Below are positions 1-11,249 of a stretch of 64,000 bases of DNA, in pieces; position 1 is the stretch's first letter, and every line of letters begins with the position of its first letter. A model generated the notes under the pieces. It worked only from the letters and a program-made list of their open reading frames with translations, was not told the origin of the DNA and did not search any database. Made by a program: the position numbers and the translations under genes. This DNA is from Nissolia schottii (Eukaryota > Streptophyta > Magnoliopsida > Fabales > Fabaceae): positions 469,201 through 533,200 of the forward strand of contig QANU01006445.1 in the NCBI GenBank assembly GCA_003254905.1, in the 5' to 3' direction.

Positions 1-262
1 CTTCAGGCTTCACAATCTCTCCACTCAAGAACTTGAACTTGTTCTTGGCGATCATCGCGCGCTTCATAGATCTACTCCATCTATGATAGTTTGAGGTCGT
101 AAGCAATGCTGGAACAATGACAAGCGATGGATTCTCGCTTGGATGCAGATAATACGGACTAGCAGGATTCAAGGTTGGATCGCCATTGTTGATGCCTCCC
201 GAGGCTTCACCAGTTGAGCCTCCACCAACGGCGCCTCCTCTATTCGTTTGCGGTCTCACCAT
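1..262 (-). CDS. Ty1/copia retrotransposon gag N-terminus (partial)
   Basis: An open frame starts with ATG at 262 and runs leftwards out of the window (about 87 codons). After a Gly-rich leader it encodes the typical copia-like N-terminal domain: PYYLHPSENPSLVIV, then NYHRWSRSMKRAM and AKNKFKFLSG. This is the domain found at the start of plant copia gag polyproteins (retrotransposon Copia-like N-terminal family, from established knowledge). The start is supported by a tRNA-iMet primer-binding site 34 bp upstream. The visible part is undamaged, so the element may be fairly recent, but protease, integrase and RT lie outside the window. Confidence 0.85.
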   Translation of the reverse strand, partial: MVRPQTNRGGAVGGGSTGEASGGINNGDPTLNPASPYYLHPSENPSLVIVPALLTTSNYHRWSRSMKRAMIAKNKFKFLSGEIVKPE

Positions 263-295
263 AGTTGAATGCGCAACAGAGCTCTGAGGATCAGA

Positions 296-307
296 GCTCT
301 GATACCA
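296..307 (-). other. Primer-binding site (initiator tRNA-Met) of the copia element
   Basis: Read on the minus strand the sequence is TGGTATCAGAGC, the classic copia primer-binding site complementary to the 3' end of plant initiator tRNA-Met. It lies between the putative LTR and the gag ATG, as expected. Confidence 0.8.
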
Positions 308-310
308 AAA

Positions 311-531
311 TGGAAAATCAGAGGGAAAGAATTTGGCAATTGTTTGAGCTAAAAATGAATGAACTTAACTTCTGCATTGCTATTGGCACTGTAGCTGTAT
401 TTATACAAAGACGATGGTGCACCGTGTGCCACACTTACTTATGCACACTACATTGTTTCTCATAACAGACTCTAACAACCACAACGGCTAGTGAGAAAGG
501 GAAAACAGAAACTGAACAAACGCTGAAACAA
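311..531 (-). repeat. Putative 5' LTR of the copia element
   Basis: The LTR edge next to the primer-binding site is clear (plus strand TGGAAAATC, i.e. ...CA on the minus strand, three bases from the PBS). A minus-strand TATA box (TATAAATA, 398-405) lies inside, as expected for an LTR promoter. The far edge at about 531 (minus strand TGTTTCAGCG) is a guess based on the TG...CA rule; the other LTR is not in the window, so it cannot be tested here. Confidence 0.5.
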
Positions 532-1292
532 GTGCATCAAGCAAGCCTCATTTGGCTTCATCCTCTCCATTTCGTGATATTAGTGTCACCACGCATGGTC
601 CAGTTGCTTCAGGTTTTTCACAAACTTTACAAGGTACTCTTGGTTTTCATTTACAAGTTCAATACTTGTATGTTCATCTCTAACGCTTCAGAAAGAAAAA
701 TAGCAAATGGATATTCCTTGCCAAAAAAATAAAGCAGAGAATATACATCGAGGGAAATATTGCAGAGATATTCTTGTCTAGGCCCAAGTTTAAACATCTC
801 ATCTTCAAGCACACATAAAAATGAGTCCCACTAATTTTTACATGAATGTACCTAAATATGATATAGTGAACTTGTGTCTAACCAAGAATTTTCCAGTATT
901 GTGTACAACCTCAACTAATTAGCCAATAAAACATTGATAAGAATAGCAACATTCATGGAAGGCATTAACATTGATAAGCAGAAAGGTTTAAAAAACACTG
1001 AAGGAAGCACCAAAAACTGCCAACAATATATCATGGAATTTGATCTGAATAGAATCATCTAATTTAGTCAGATAAACCAAAAACATTGATAACTCATTCG
1101 AGACAGTTTTAACGGATTCAAAAAATGACTGTCAAGGGTTGTCTGTCTCTAACCGCAACAACAATCAGAAATTACAGCAAACAAAGAAATAACCAGCGGG
1201 GATTTCAATTTGAGCTCAACCACCAGAACAATTTTTCTACCTTTCAACTGAAGTCGTGTCAAAAAAACTATAGCTCAATAGCTAAAAAGTAG

Positions 1293-3638
1293 CTAGGGAT
1301 TGATGGTTAGTGACTTGAGTCCATCGACATTGTCTACTTCCATAGGGCCTTGTCCATCGACATTGTCTTGTTCCATAGGGCCTTGTTCATCGACATTGTC
1401 TTGTGCATCCATAGGGCATTGTCCATTGATCTTATCAACTATATCAGCAATCACCTTGTCTATGTCCAAATCCTTCATCCGCTTAAAGGGCCTCTTCACA
1501 CGCTGAAATAAAACAAAAACAAGGGATTAAAAGATGCCAAGTGCATAATGATTGCACACATATTGCGACACCAGAAATGTATTAGCAACATAATATATAT
1601 CATAAGCATAACGGCCAGCTTCATGTATCAGTAATAAGCTTGCACTCAAATAAGAATGAATCGCTAAATTTGGGGGGGATAGGGAGAGAATTAACTATAA
1701 CAAGTGGAGCTTGACATTGGGTTAATCCAAATGCAATAACATTGTTTCTAATCAAATGAATGTAATCATTCATAATGACAGTTAAGGAAGAATGATGGGT
1801 ACTACAAGAAAGACTAGCTCAAATCTTAACCTGCTTAGGAGCGTTTAGAACCATGTCATTTTCGGTCGATCAACAATATAATACACAGCTACAATCAATC
1901 AGAAAACCGAATGGACACCATTCCTTGCAAACCAAATATACCTTGATTCTAAGGAAAGAAATTAAGAAATTGCAGGTTGACTATGGTTAAAAATGGATAT
2001 CTTCTTCTAAACAGTGCTATATCACTTCAATCATGCTAACATGGAAAACAGTTTGATGATTAACAATTTAACATCACATTTTCCAATCATTCAGGTTTGA
2101 TAACTCTGGCAGGATTTACCAAGACGCTGATGATCTTCCCGCCTCCTTCCTCACGTACTTCGAAGCAACCCTTTCTTGGCTGTTCATACAAAAGAAAAAT
2201 GGGGGGGTGTCAAAGTTGGATCATTGCATCTGTTGACAATCATCACTACTAAAATCAATTAAACAAATCAAATAATACATCACATATGAACCTTCAAAAT
2301 CATTGCATTGTTTAGAAGTTTCCAGTGGGTCCTAAACTGTAAATGCAATACTAGTAACTTTGTAAGTTCTGTTAAAAATCAAAGTTTTGAATCAAAGAAC
2401 TTCTAAAGGCCTAATGTCACCCCCAAAATAAAGCTACATTTGATTTCTCATGTGAATACAAAGAATATCAAACAAAAATCAGCATTTTCAAAGTGGAAAA
2501 AACATCTCATGATGGCTAACAATGGCCTTGAATAAAAGCAGAGCACATATACCTTTGTAGGGTTCACTTTCACAGTGACATCAGGAGCTTTCTCCTTCAG
2601 ACCTTCTATCACCTCAGCAGCTCTAATCTTGAATACTTGGCCATGGTCACTAAGCACAAAGAAAAAATAGAAAGGAGCTTCGGTGACACTTCAAAAAAAG
2701 TAGTAGGCATAGCAAATGCACCGAGTGATGCAACAACAACAACAACAAGTGTTCATTTCCTGCTTTTCAATGTTCAATATTCTATTAACAAAAACAATGA
2801 AATTTGGGAACTATCAAAACAGCAATGCAAGCAAAAGCAGCAAACAAAAAATGCCTCATTCTCATTTCTCTCTGTCAATCTTTTAAGCTTCTTCGGGAAC
2901 GTGATCAAGCAACAAAACAGTGAAGGGGGGAGGGGGTTCAGGGTCAAAATCCAAGATTCCAGATTCACCCAAAGCACCACCTTCAGAACTATGCAAAAAA
3001 AAAAAAAGCAACGTAAACCCCAACATTCGTTCCACCCCAAGATTCAACCTTTATGCAAAAGAACCATTCATCACACACTTATCAAACGACCCATTTCCAT
3101 TTCCCTCACTTTTCCTTTCTTCCAAGATTTAAAAAGAGAAAAAAAAAAAGGCGCAAACTTTCTGAGAAAAAAAAAAGGCAAAAAAGAAGAGAAAAAATGA
3201 AAGCATCGTAATGTTATACCAGCGCTCGATGACGATGATCTTCCCAGGGTTTGAGGAAGAAGCAGCAGCAGCTTCTTCCTCTTTCTTCTCAACCTTGGCT
3301 TTCTTCTTCTTCGGTTCCGCATCATCAGCTTCTTCTTCTTCCTCCTCCTCCTCCTTAACCTTGGCTTTCTTCTTCCTCGGTTCCGCATCATCAGCTTCTT
3401 CTTCTTCCTCCTCCTCCTTCTTCTCAACCTTGGCTTTCTTCTTCCTCGGTTCAGGAGCATTTCTCCTCCTTCCTGCTGCAACTCGCTTCCCTTTCTTCTT
3501 CTCAGAAGAACCGGCCGGGCTAGGACCCAACCCGGAGGAGCGCGTGACCCTCTGGGGAACTTTGCTGGCAGAGCGCGTGACCCTCTTCGCCGGCGACGCG
3601 TCGGGTGGCTCACCAGCAGCATTGCGTTTCGGAGCCAT
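1293..3638 (-). CDS. Selenoprotein H-like nuclear protein (4 exons, 261 aa)
   Basis: The exons are 3638-3220, 2649-2553, 2179-2120 and 1502-1293 (stop); all have GT-AG borders and join in frame. Residues 1-130 are basic and acidic: RVTRSASK-type segments, then three copies of a KKKAKV block followed by a Glu run, which suggests nuclear localisation and nucleic-acid binding. Residues 134-198 match the SelH fold: KIIVIERC, VFKIRAAEVIEGL, VTVKVNPTKPRKGCFEV. The end is a low-complexity tail with DNVDGQGPME repeats. Animal SelH proteins (about 120 aa) are nucleolar redox-type proteins with a CxxU motif. Here the motif is C140-D-H-G143, so the second redox residue is missing. Plant relatives are often labelled 'selenium binding'. 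The family call is firm; the biochemical role is not known from sequence. Confidence 0.85.
3262..3470 (-). repeat. In-frame tandem repeat in SelH-like exon 1
   Basis: Three imperfect copies of about 60-70 bp sit head to tail. Each encodes a KKKAKV basic patch followed by 4-8 Glu and, in two copies, ADDAEP. Copies differ in the number of Glu codons, so length polymorphism by slippage is likely. The reverse strand reads as poly-Ser/Phe and is not a gene. Confidence 0.8.
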
Positions 3639-4048
3639 TCCGCTTATTCTCTTTCCTTTTTCTCTGATGCAACAGAGAAAACTTGTTTCGCAAGAAACCG
3701 AAACCCCACACAGAGAGGGGCTGTGACTGTGTGAGAGACTCCGTGTGTGTAATGCGTCTTCGACGTGATGACACATTTTGAGATTTTTTCTGTCCTCTAT
3801 TTTCCTTTTTCGGAAGATCCTGGCCGTTGGATGAGAAAGGATCCAACGGACGGTTTTGGAAGGGGGTGTTTTTGCGTTTCTTGCTTCAGACCGGGATCCG
3901 GCCCTTCCGAGTTTTTTTTTCTAATGCAAGAAATGGTAATTTAATTAACTTGTTTAATTACTTGGTTAATAGAGTTCACTCGTAGATGCGGCTATTAATT
4001 ATATAACCATACTAGTAGTACTTTTTAGTGGATTATTTTTGTGATTTT

Positions 4049-4364
4049 TTTATGGTAGGGTTAATTAAGTTTTTAGTCCCTGTAATATGAAAAAGTTTGA
4101 TTTTAGTCCCTCATGATAAGTGTTAGCCCCTGTAAAATGTGAAAATTTGATTTTGGTCCCTGTAGACAGTTGGTGATAGACAGTGATGTAGAAATGGTCC
4201 CTGATGACGGGTTAATTGACACGTCATCACCGTCCATCACCAACCGTCCATAGGGGCCAAAATCAAATTTTCACATTTTACAGGGACTAAAACATGTCAT
4301 GAGGGACTAAAACCAAACATTTTCATATTACAGGGACTAAAAACTTAATTAACCATTTATGGTA
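4049..4364. mobile_element. Mutator-type foldback MITE with 9-bp target duplication
   Basis: The element (4058-4355, 298 bp) is almost entirely a palindrome. The left arm begins GGGTTAATTAAGTTTTTAG and the right arm is its inverse. The direct repeat TTTATGGTA flanks it exactly (4049-4057 and 4356-4364). Long terminal inverted repeats (TIRs) plus a 9-bp TSD indicate Mutator superfamily. No coding capacity. Arms carry repeated TAGTCCCT motifs, as does the larger Mutator-like element at 9573. Confidence 0.85.
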
Positions 4365-5144
4365 ATTTACTTTTGTGATGTAAGTTGCTATCCGAAAGAT
4401 TTGATTAATAAAAAGAAAGATATACGTAATCATGTGGTGTGACGTAGTGAAACATTACTTTATCCCTTAATTATAAGTTGAGAGGTTTGATTTCAATTTA
4501 TGAGAATGAAGACTCACCAATGATCAAAAGTATGGATGGTAACAGAAGAAAAGTTGTACATGAAAATTTTGTGAAATACATTAAAATATTAATAAATCTA
4601 AAAAACTAAGAGATCAACATTAGAAATGGAGAAAGTGTATTTTAATTGCATTTATTATCATTTAATATTTTCTCTCTCCTATAATATTTTTTATTGATTA
4701 AGATAAAATCAAATCACAAAATTGCTTATAATTATTACTCCATCAATTTTGTTTTAATTATTTAAAATCAAACACTACACATACTAAGGTAAAAAAAAAA
4801 ATTTTGCTAAATGTATAAAATAGTATAAATTAAAAAAATTATACTTATATATAAAACATTTATTTCCAACATAATTATTACTCTTTTAATCTTTCTTTAT
4901 ATTAATAAATATTTCATAACAATTAGGAGTATTAATTATTGTTTTAAAATTTTGTCTCCTATATAACATTCTCTTTCATACTTTAATGCAAACAAAATGA
5001 AATTACAAATTACTCACCATTATAAGATGATTCTTAAAAGAGAACGGAAGAAAATTTGTCTAAAATAAAATGTGAATATTATTAGCTTTTAAATTGGAGT
5101 GTTAATCCAATTCAAACATAATACTGAGAATTGGTTTAAAAAAC

Positions 5145-5351
5145 CTCAAAATTAGGGCTATCAAAAAGAGTTCGGCCCGTTTAATATTAACATAAGCAAA
5201 ACTCACGAACTAATCCGTTTACTCACATAAATGGACAGACTAAACATATAAAAATCGACCTGCCAATAATAAAAGTCCACTAAGGCTCAACCTGTTTAGG
5301 TCTGCGGGTTAGCCAGGGCAGACTGACCTGTTTGATAGCCCTACTCAAAAC
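5145..5351. mobile_element. hAT-type MITE (191 bp)
   Basis: The termini TAGGGCTATCAAA (5153) and TTTGATAGCCCTA (to 5343) are perfect inverted repeats. Flanks CTCAAAAT (5145-5152) and CTCAAAAC (5344-5351) match at 7 of 8 bases, fitting the 8-bp TSD of hAT elements. No coding sequence. Confidence 0.75.
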
Positions 5352-7376
5352 CATTACTTTATATGGAAGGAACTTTTATGGTAAAGGTTGAGTTAAGGAC
5401 CATAATGGTCCCTGAATCATAGTTATTAGATTTAGAATGAATGACCTTAAGATTATATTTATAGTTTGACCCTCAAAGACTCAACATTTGAAATTTAATA
5501 ATTGTGTGATAACCCTCCATTTAATTTTGTAATTTAGTAATTATGGTTAAAAATGAAAAATTATATCCGTTCCTCATCCCTGTAGGCAGTGCTGGCGCGG
5601 CCACCATTGCCGCCATCCACTACAATCAACAACCCTTTAGAACTCTAGAAACTTCATCAACCTTTATTCGTTCATCATCAACAATAATTTCAACTTTATC
5701 CTCCACACTTCAAACTTGCTCATGCATGTTTTTTTTCTCTCCAAAATTATTGTCAAGTTGCCATTTTTTTTTTATATTTATTTCGATCCATTGTTATTTC
5801 TTTTTTCTCAATGTTCTCTCGAGTTTAAAATTCAATTGAAGAAAATGAAATAGGAATAGGGAGAAGACAAAGAAGAATCGGAAACTGCAGCACTTTGAAT
5901 TTTCTCTATTGCAGCACCACTAGGCTCACGTTCTACCCTAACTAGAGTGCTTTCCCATACACGTTGCTCAAAGCACCGCCACCACATTGGGGTTGCAGTT
6001 CCGCGTCCTTCAACTCTCACACCACCGTTTTATACATCGCCTAATGATCAATAAAATCATGGAACAGAATCATGATATTTTGCTGCCCCAAAAAGAATTC
6101 AAGGCCCCTTATGGATCTATAGTTTCCTCAAAACAATGGTTTCGCCTCTAGATTTATAGTTTATGGAAAACAATGATTTTTTATTCTCTAGGATCTATGG
6201 AAATCAATAAAGATAGATGAGAAAATTTGTGCCGTAACCAGATTTGAGTTTTAACAAACCAGATTTGTACATACAGTCACCATTGCCACCACATACATTA
6301 GAGGACGGCGGAGATGAGACGAGGACTAGGCTCTGATGGAAGGGCGGAGACGGGGCACAGGGAAGCGATGGCAGTGAGGTGAATGCAAGGAGAAAAGAAG
6401 TAGACCTGATTTGCTAAATAGTCCCTCCACTTTTTAACTTCACCATTTAGGTCCATAACTTAATCCTTCCCATAAGTCTCTTCCTACTTTATATTACTTT
6501 TACACCACTTTGTAAAGAAACAAGAAATAGAGATTATGTTGAGATATCTATCTTTTTTATTCTGCTACTTAGAAAAAATGATACAACACTATTATAATAA
6601 GAGTTCAATTGATTCTCATACTTACTATTTAAAAAGTCTTGCATGCGAAATAATTTAGTTAAATGACAGTATAAAATATCAGTATATAACAATTAAATTC
6701 TCTAAATAGAACAAAGATAATAAATATAGTTTTCTTCTTACACACACTCTTAACTTATTTAAAGTATAACTAAGGAGAAGTTAAAATTATTTTTTAAGTT
6801 GTCATTTCAAAAGACCTCTCAGTTGCAATAATAATTTATAGAAGAGATACATTCCAATATATATATATATATAGCATTCCACAATAAATAAAAATAAAAA
6901 AATTACTGAACCATTAACCTAGTAACTAGTAATATATAATAGTATATGACTAGTGAAATTTTTACATGGAAAATTACAGTTAAAACATCTAATCTTCCGG
7001 GAGCAAGAGCAAGGCCAAAACTTCTCCACCCCTCCCCTACATTCAAGGACACCAAAAATCTATGATTCTTCAAAAACAAAACAAATCATCCACAAAAGTT
7101 AAACAGGATCTGCCAGTTTTCCATCCAGACAAGCTCAGCTAGCAGTCTTGTGAATCCCCAAGCCAAGGAAAAAAAAAATGGTTAGAATGAATGAATGAAT
7201 GAATCAGCTTAATGGTCTCCTCTTGATCCACAAGTTTAATCCAAATGCATCTCTTGATTTAATCGCGGCACTTCGCAAAAGCATAAATTATGTGCAATGG
7301 CGAAGTGAGGCCGAGGACCATATGTTCGTTGATTATCAAAAAAGAATGATATTGAATTGGAAACTATATGCTCTAT

Positions 7377-10300
7377 CTATGTATTCGAATAGTTAGAGAA
7401 AAGTCTAGTCAATCTGTCCAGAGTTTCCGGGAAGAACTTCCTGGCAAATAGATAACAAGGTCGTTTCGACCCTTTCAGAGTGCAAGGTGCATACAACACT
7501 GTCCTCTGCAAGGCATATCAAATTGGACACAATAGTGATTCATTTTCTTCAATAGAAATTGAAAGTACATCACAAATTAAACCTTTTTAACCCTCCGTAC
7601 CTGTTCATCACTTGTAATGTGTGGACATTCATCAATGGACTGCAGTAAATGAAATCATATGAAAAATAAAAACGATTATTGTGACAACTTTTAGTTAAAA
7701 GATTATTGAGACAGCTTTCAGAAAAAGGAAAATTAAAACGATTGTTGGCTAAAATGATCAAGTTTGTGTTACTTACTGTTAAGGTTTTCAATAGCTCATG
7801 AGTAATTTCCATTGCAGTGAATGTTCTTGGATGCCATTTTCCTTCAGACCAATCAACATACGTTACCGACCAATTCGAAATTCCACCTGGATCAAGCAAC
7901 TAAACATACACCAAATGAGTTAGCAACAAAATAGAGAGATATCACTGGCATTTGAAAGAGCATGGATTGATGCGCTGACATTGAAAAAGGTTGGTAAGTA
8001 ATGCTCATCGGCGTAGCAGTTGCGCCCTCCCTCCATATTTGGCTGTCCCAAATGCACAAAGAGCAGAATGTTTGTCAGTAGGAAGCAAATATTTGCTTCA
8101 TCACACAATCCATCGAATGTCAAGCGATTATAAGTTAACATAGTACCCTGCAGTGATCCTTAAATTTTGTAAAATAGAGACTGTCTGCCATAATTATTAA
8201 GGCATGCTGCCGCTTCATTGTGAACCACTGCATCATAAATGTGATCTAAATCAGCTGTATGCCAGACAAGTTCTAGTGATTTCCTATATATTGTCTACAT
8301 TATTAATGCAAAAAACCATTTGTTTGGACCAAATCTTGAGTTTGATGAATGATTCTGCAATTTAGAGGGGTGAAGAATGAGCAAAAGAAAGAATGTTGTT
8401 GTTCTATTAAAGTAAGAAGGTGGCTTCCCATTGATTTCCTTAATGTAAAGAATGACCTTGATGGAACACTTCAATTAAGTGTACACTCCAAGTTTCTAAT
8501 GCAGACATCATCATCTATAAAAGTTGTACCTGTGAACCTTTCCGGAAATCCCTCTCCTCTACTTCAGGCAACATATAATGTATATACCTTCCGTTTCCAT
8601 GAACGCCAGGATCAGTGTAGCTTTTTTTTTTTTTTACGAAGAAAAAAGTGGAGGGGGAAATGGGAGAAATCAGTCAGAAATTCCATGAATCAAATCCACA
8701 GCAAAGAACCTTTAGTGAGTGGAAAAAAGTTGTAAAATTTCATCAAATAATTAGTAAAAGGCTTTGTATAATGTCTTACCATTCAAGGAAGCTGACATTT
8801 GAAAACAATAAGTAGTTGTACACGAATTCGAAGGGGCGCACAGGTACACAACTGAAACATAATTTGAAGATGTAATTGACTAGATTAAATCCACAAACCA
8901 AGCATGAACTCATACCAAAATAGAAAAACCAGACATAAAAAAAATCACCTTTCAGACAGCAAGACAAAATGATGGTTATCAGGGTCTAAAAGTGCATTTG
9001 CCAAAAGTCTCCTTTCTGCTTCAACCATAGAAATTTTTCCCCAACCTACCTGTAAGAATATTACAGGCCAGTTAGTATTATATCAAGAAAGATGGCAAGC
9101 CTTTATGCAAAATAAAGGCATCATCTTATTGATAATTTCTTATATTGTTTATTAGGAAAAGCTTCTACATTCTCTGACCATACAGAAACTAAGGGTCTGT
9201 TTACTTTCAGAAAACGTTTTGTGTTTTCATTTCTTGTTTTCAAGTTTAATTACATAAATGTTGTTTTCACTGTTAACTTTATGAAAATGTTTACACTGTA
9301 TCATGATTTCAGAGAAAAGAGAAAAATGGAATCCGATCTCCTCATTCGTCATCAATTGATCTTTTATACAATGATGAATCTAACTAACAATGACAACTGG
9401 AGTAACTAACAATAACTGTTAACTATTTACTTGCTCTCCAAGTAATGAACTAAGCTAAGCTATACTATCAGGATAAATATATTTACAATCTGTCTTCATG
9501 AATATCCTGTTACACTGTGATGGTTTAAAAGATTCTGCCATTCTCATTGACAGCTTTGATGAATTTAATAAAGGGGATATGCTCATTTAGTCCCTAACAT
9601 TGTATCGTGAGTCACTTTAGTCTCTGAATTTTATTTTAAATTATTTTGGTCCCTGAAAGTGTGGACCGTGAATCACGTTAGTCCCTCATCTCAATGCCGT
9701 TGGTCTGATGTCAGATTTGTGCGTATGTGTCACATTAAGTGCCATGTAGCCACTGATACGTCTTACATGATGTGGCATGCATGGGGAGAGTTCAAATTGG
9801 CCCTTGAAACTTTGTTATACAGGTCAAATAGGTCCCTACTCTTCCGATCAATATTAAAACCCTAACTCCCTAATTTGAACCTCATTTTTCTACAACCCTT
9901 CTTCCTCCTTCTTCCTCTCCCATTCAAAACTCTCACAACCACCTCTTCTTCTTCCATCCCTACCATCTTAATATTAAGGGTGGTGTCCATCAAGGTTCCT
10001 CATATTCATCACACTCACAAGGAAGTTGGACAACAACTCCATTAAAGTTTAGAGGAGGAGGAAAGATTAGACTATGTCATTGTAAGGAGAGAGCAGTGAT
10101 TAGAATATCCAACATTGAAGCTAATCGTAATAGACCATTTTATGGGTGCCCTAACTACAAGGTAAATCAAGCTTCTTATACCTTATTTTTGATATAAAAA
10201 AAAAATAGAATTCTTCTTTCTGTTTGGTTGTTCAAGCAGAAACAGTTTATGCTCTTCTTTCAATGGCAGGGAAAACCCATTAATGATGCCACCTAGTATT

Positions 10301-11142
10301 TGAATTCTGCTTCTTTATGTAAATAAAAAAAACTGATTGATGTTGAAGAGGAAGAGTGGTCACGAGAAAGGGAGTCGAACGTGAAGTGAGTGCTAAGAGG
10401 TGAGGGGAAGTGAAGTGGCTTGGGTTAGGGATTTTTTTGGAATTTGGGAAAAATTGGGGATTAAGGGTAATCTAAACCCTATCAATTAAACAGTGGCGTT
10501 TCAATATGTGCCATATAGGATTGTCACCATGGAGCTTAACGTGACATATCAACATCATTATAACAGAATCAAGGTGGGGGATTAATTTGATTCACGGTCC
10601 ACACTTTTAGGGACCGAAATGATTTAAAACAAAATTCAGGAACTAAAGTGACTCACGGTTACAGTGTCGAGGACTAAAGTGAGCATTTCCCCATTTAATA
10701 AATGATAGGCATTATGTTTGACAAGTATACTTCCTTCTCTTGCTTAAGGATAATAATGTGCACATGTTTAATTTCAAAAAAATAATGTGCATGTTATTAG
10801 GGGCAGGGCATGGTAGTCTAGTTCTACCCCTGCATGTTATCCTCCTTTAAACTGCATCAGCAGTAATGAACTCATGCAATATGGAATCTACATACACAAC
10901 CTCAGAATATTGCGGGCTATTCAGTGTTAACATATCATAGTTCTCTAGCAGTAAAATTTGATACACGTGATATTACAGGTTACAAATAATAATGAGTCAT
11001 TTATGTGTAATATAATCCAAAGCATTTGCAATATGTCACATACCGGTTCACTGCGAATGTCTCGACCAGCAAAATAACGGCTGACATGTACTGGTCTTTC
11101 CCTCGAGGCATGTACATAAACAGAGAATTTGCCCTCATGACC
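7377..11142 (-). CDS. GT14 core-2/I-branching type glycosyltransferase (3' nine exons, 5' end missing)
   Basis: Nine exons join in frame with GT-AG borders: 11142-11044, 9049-8949, 8851-8780, 8620-8530, 8227-8147, 8042-7980, 7899-7777, 7639-7601, 7505-7377 (stop). They encode 265 residues of the plant DUF266/GT14 family, type II Golgi transferases related to BC10 and probably acting on wall glycans or arabinogalactan proteins. Hallmarks in order: [109 protein letters not shown]. The cytosolic tail, membrane anchor and about 100-150 N-terminal residues are absent. They should lie right of 11142, where single Ns and a duplicated segment break the assembly. The 2-kb intron between the first two listed exons holds a Mutator-like element. 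Confidence 0.87.
8621..8779 (-). other. GT14 intron with poly-A directly before the acceptor
   Basis: On the minus strand this 159-bp intron ends with 14 consecutive A and then G, rather than the usual pyrimidine stretch. A pyrimidine-rich tract lies further upstream (about 8640-8670). The reading frame demands this acceptor: the codon TG|C continues CYTDPG. Confidence 0.7.
9573..10692. mobile_element. Non-autonomous Mutator-like element carrying a GRF zinc-finger fragment
   Basis: The terminal inverted repeats start GGGG(A/T)ATGCTCA and extend about 125 bp or more (left 9573-9700, right about 10565-10692, roughly 80% alike by eye). They are flanked by the direct repeat ATTTAATAAA (9563-9572 and 10693-10702); Mutator elements make 9-bp duplications, and a 10th base may match by chance. 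No transposase is present. The element lies inside a GT14 intron and carries a short captured coding fragment, so it is Pack-MULE-like. Confidence 0.83.
9973..10162 (+). pseudogene. GRF-type zinc-finger gene fragment inside the Mutator-like element
   Basis: An open stretch encodes a Ser/Gln-rich leader, then [15 protein letters not shown] and [11 protein letters not shown], followed by a possible GT donor at 10162. The CxC and FYGCPNY signatures are those of plant GRF-type zinc fingers, which are common in plant repeats. The second half of the finger (further Cys, FxW) is not found downstream, so the fragment is incomplete and probably non-functional. Confidence 0.7.
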
Positions 11143-11249
11143 CTGCATTTTGTTATAAGTAGAGATCAAATATAGTTTTGCTTGTGCCACTAGCTCATCT
11201 TGAGAATCAAACTTGACTCATTCAAGCATGACCAAGATTAATAAAAAAN

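Larger units (their letters stand above)
3777..7376. other. Intergenic region, transposon-derived and AT-rich
   Basis: Apart from the two MITEs, no gene is supported. A GC-richer patch at 5580-6420 has a 98-codon frame on the plus strand and a 62-codon frame on the minus strand, neither resembling a known protein; it looks like old transposon debris. Short simple repeats are present: AT dinucleotides near 6860-6875 and a GAAT tetranucleotide at about 7186-7203. Confidence 0.6.

Noticed and set aside
2637..3726. Long plus-strand frames (187 and 171 codons) overlapping the SelH-like gene
   Set aside because: They are antisense shadows of intron 1 and the low-complexity exon 1; composition is poly-Ser/Phe and no domain is visible.
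5380..6490. Possible further Mutator-like element (GGTCCCTGA near 5408 and TAGTCCCTCC near 6420)
   Set aside because: The proposed inverted ends match only weakly and no target duplication could be found.
8349..8735. 128-codon plus-strand frame
   Set aside because: It runs antisense through introns and an exon of the GT14 gene and resembles no known protein.
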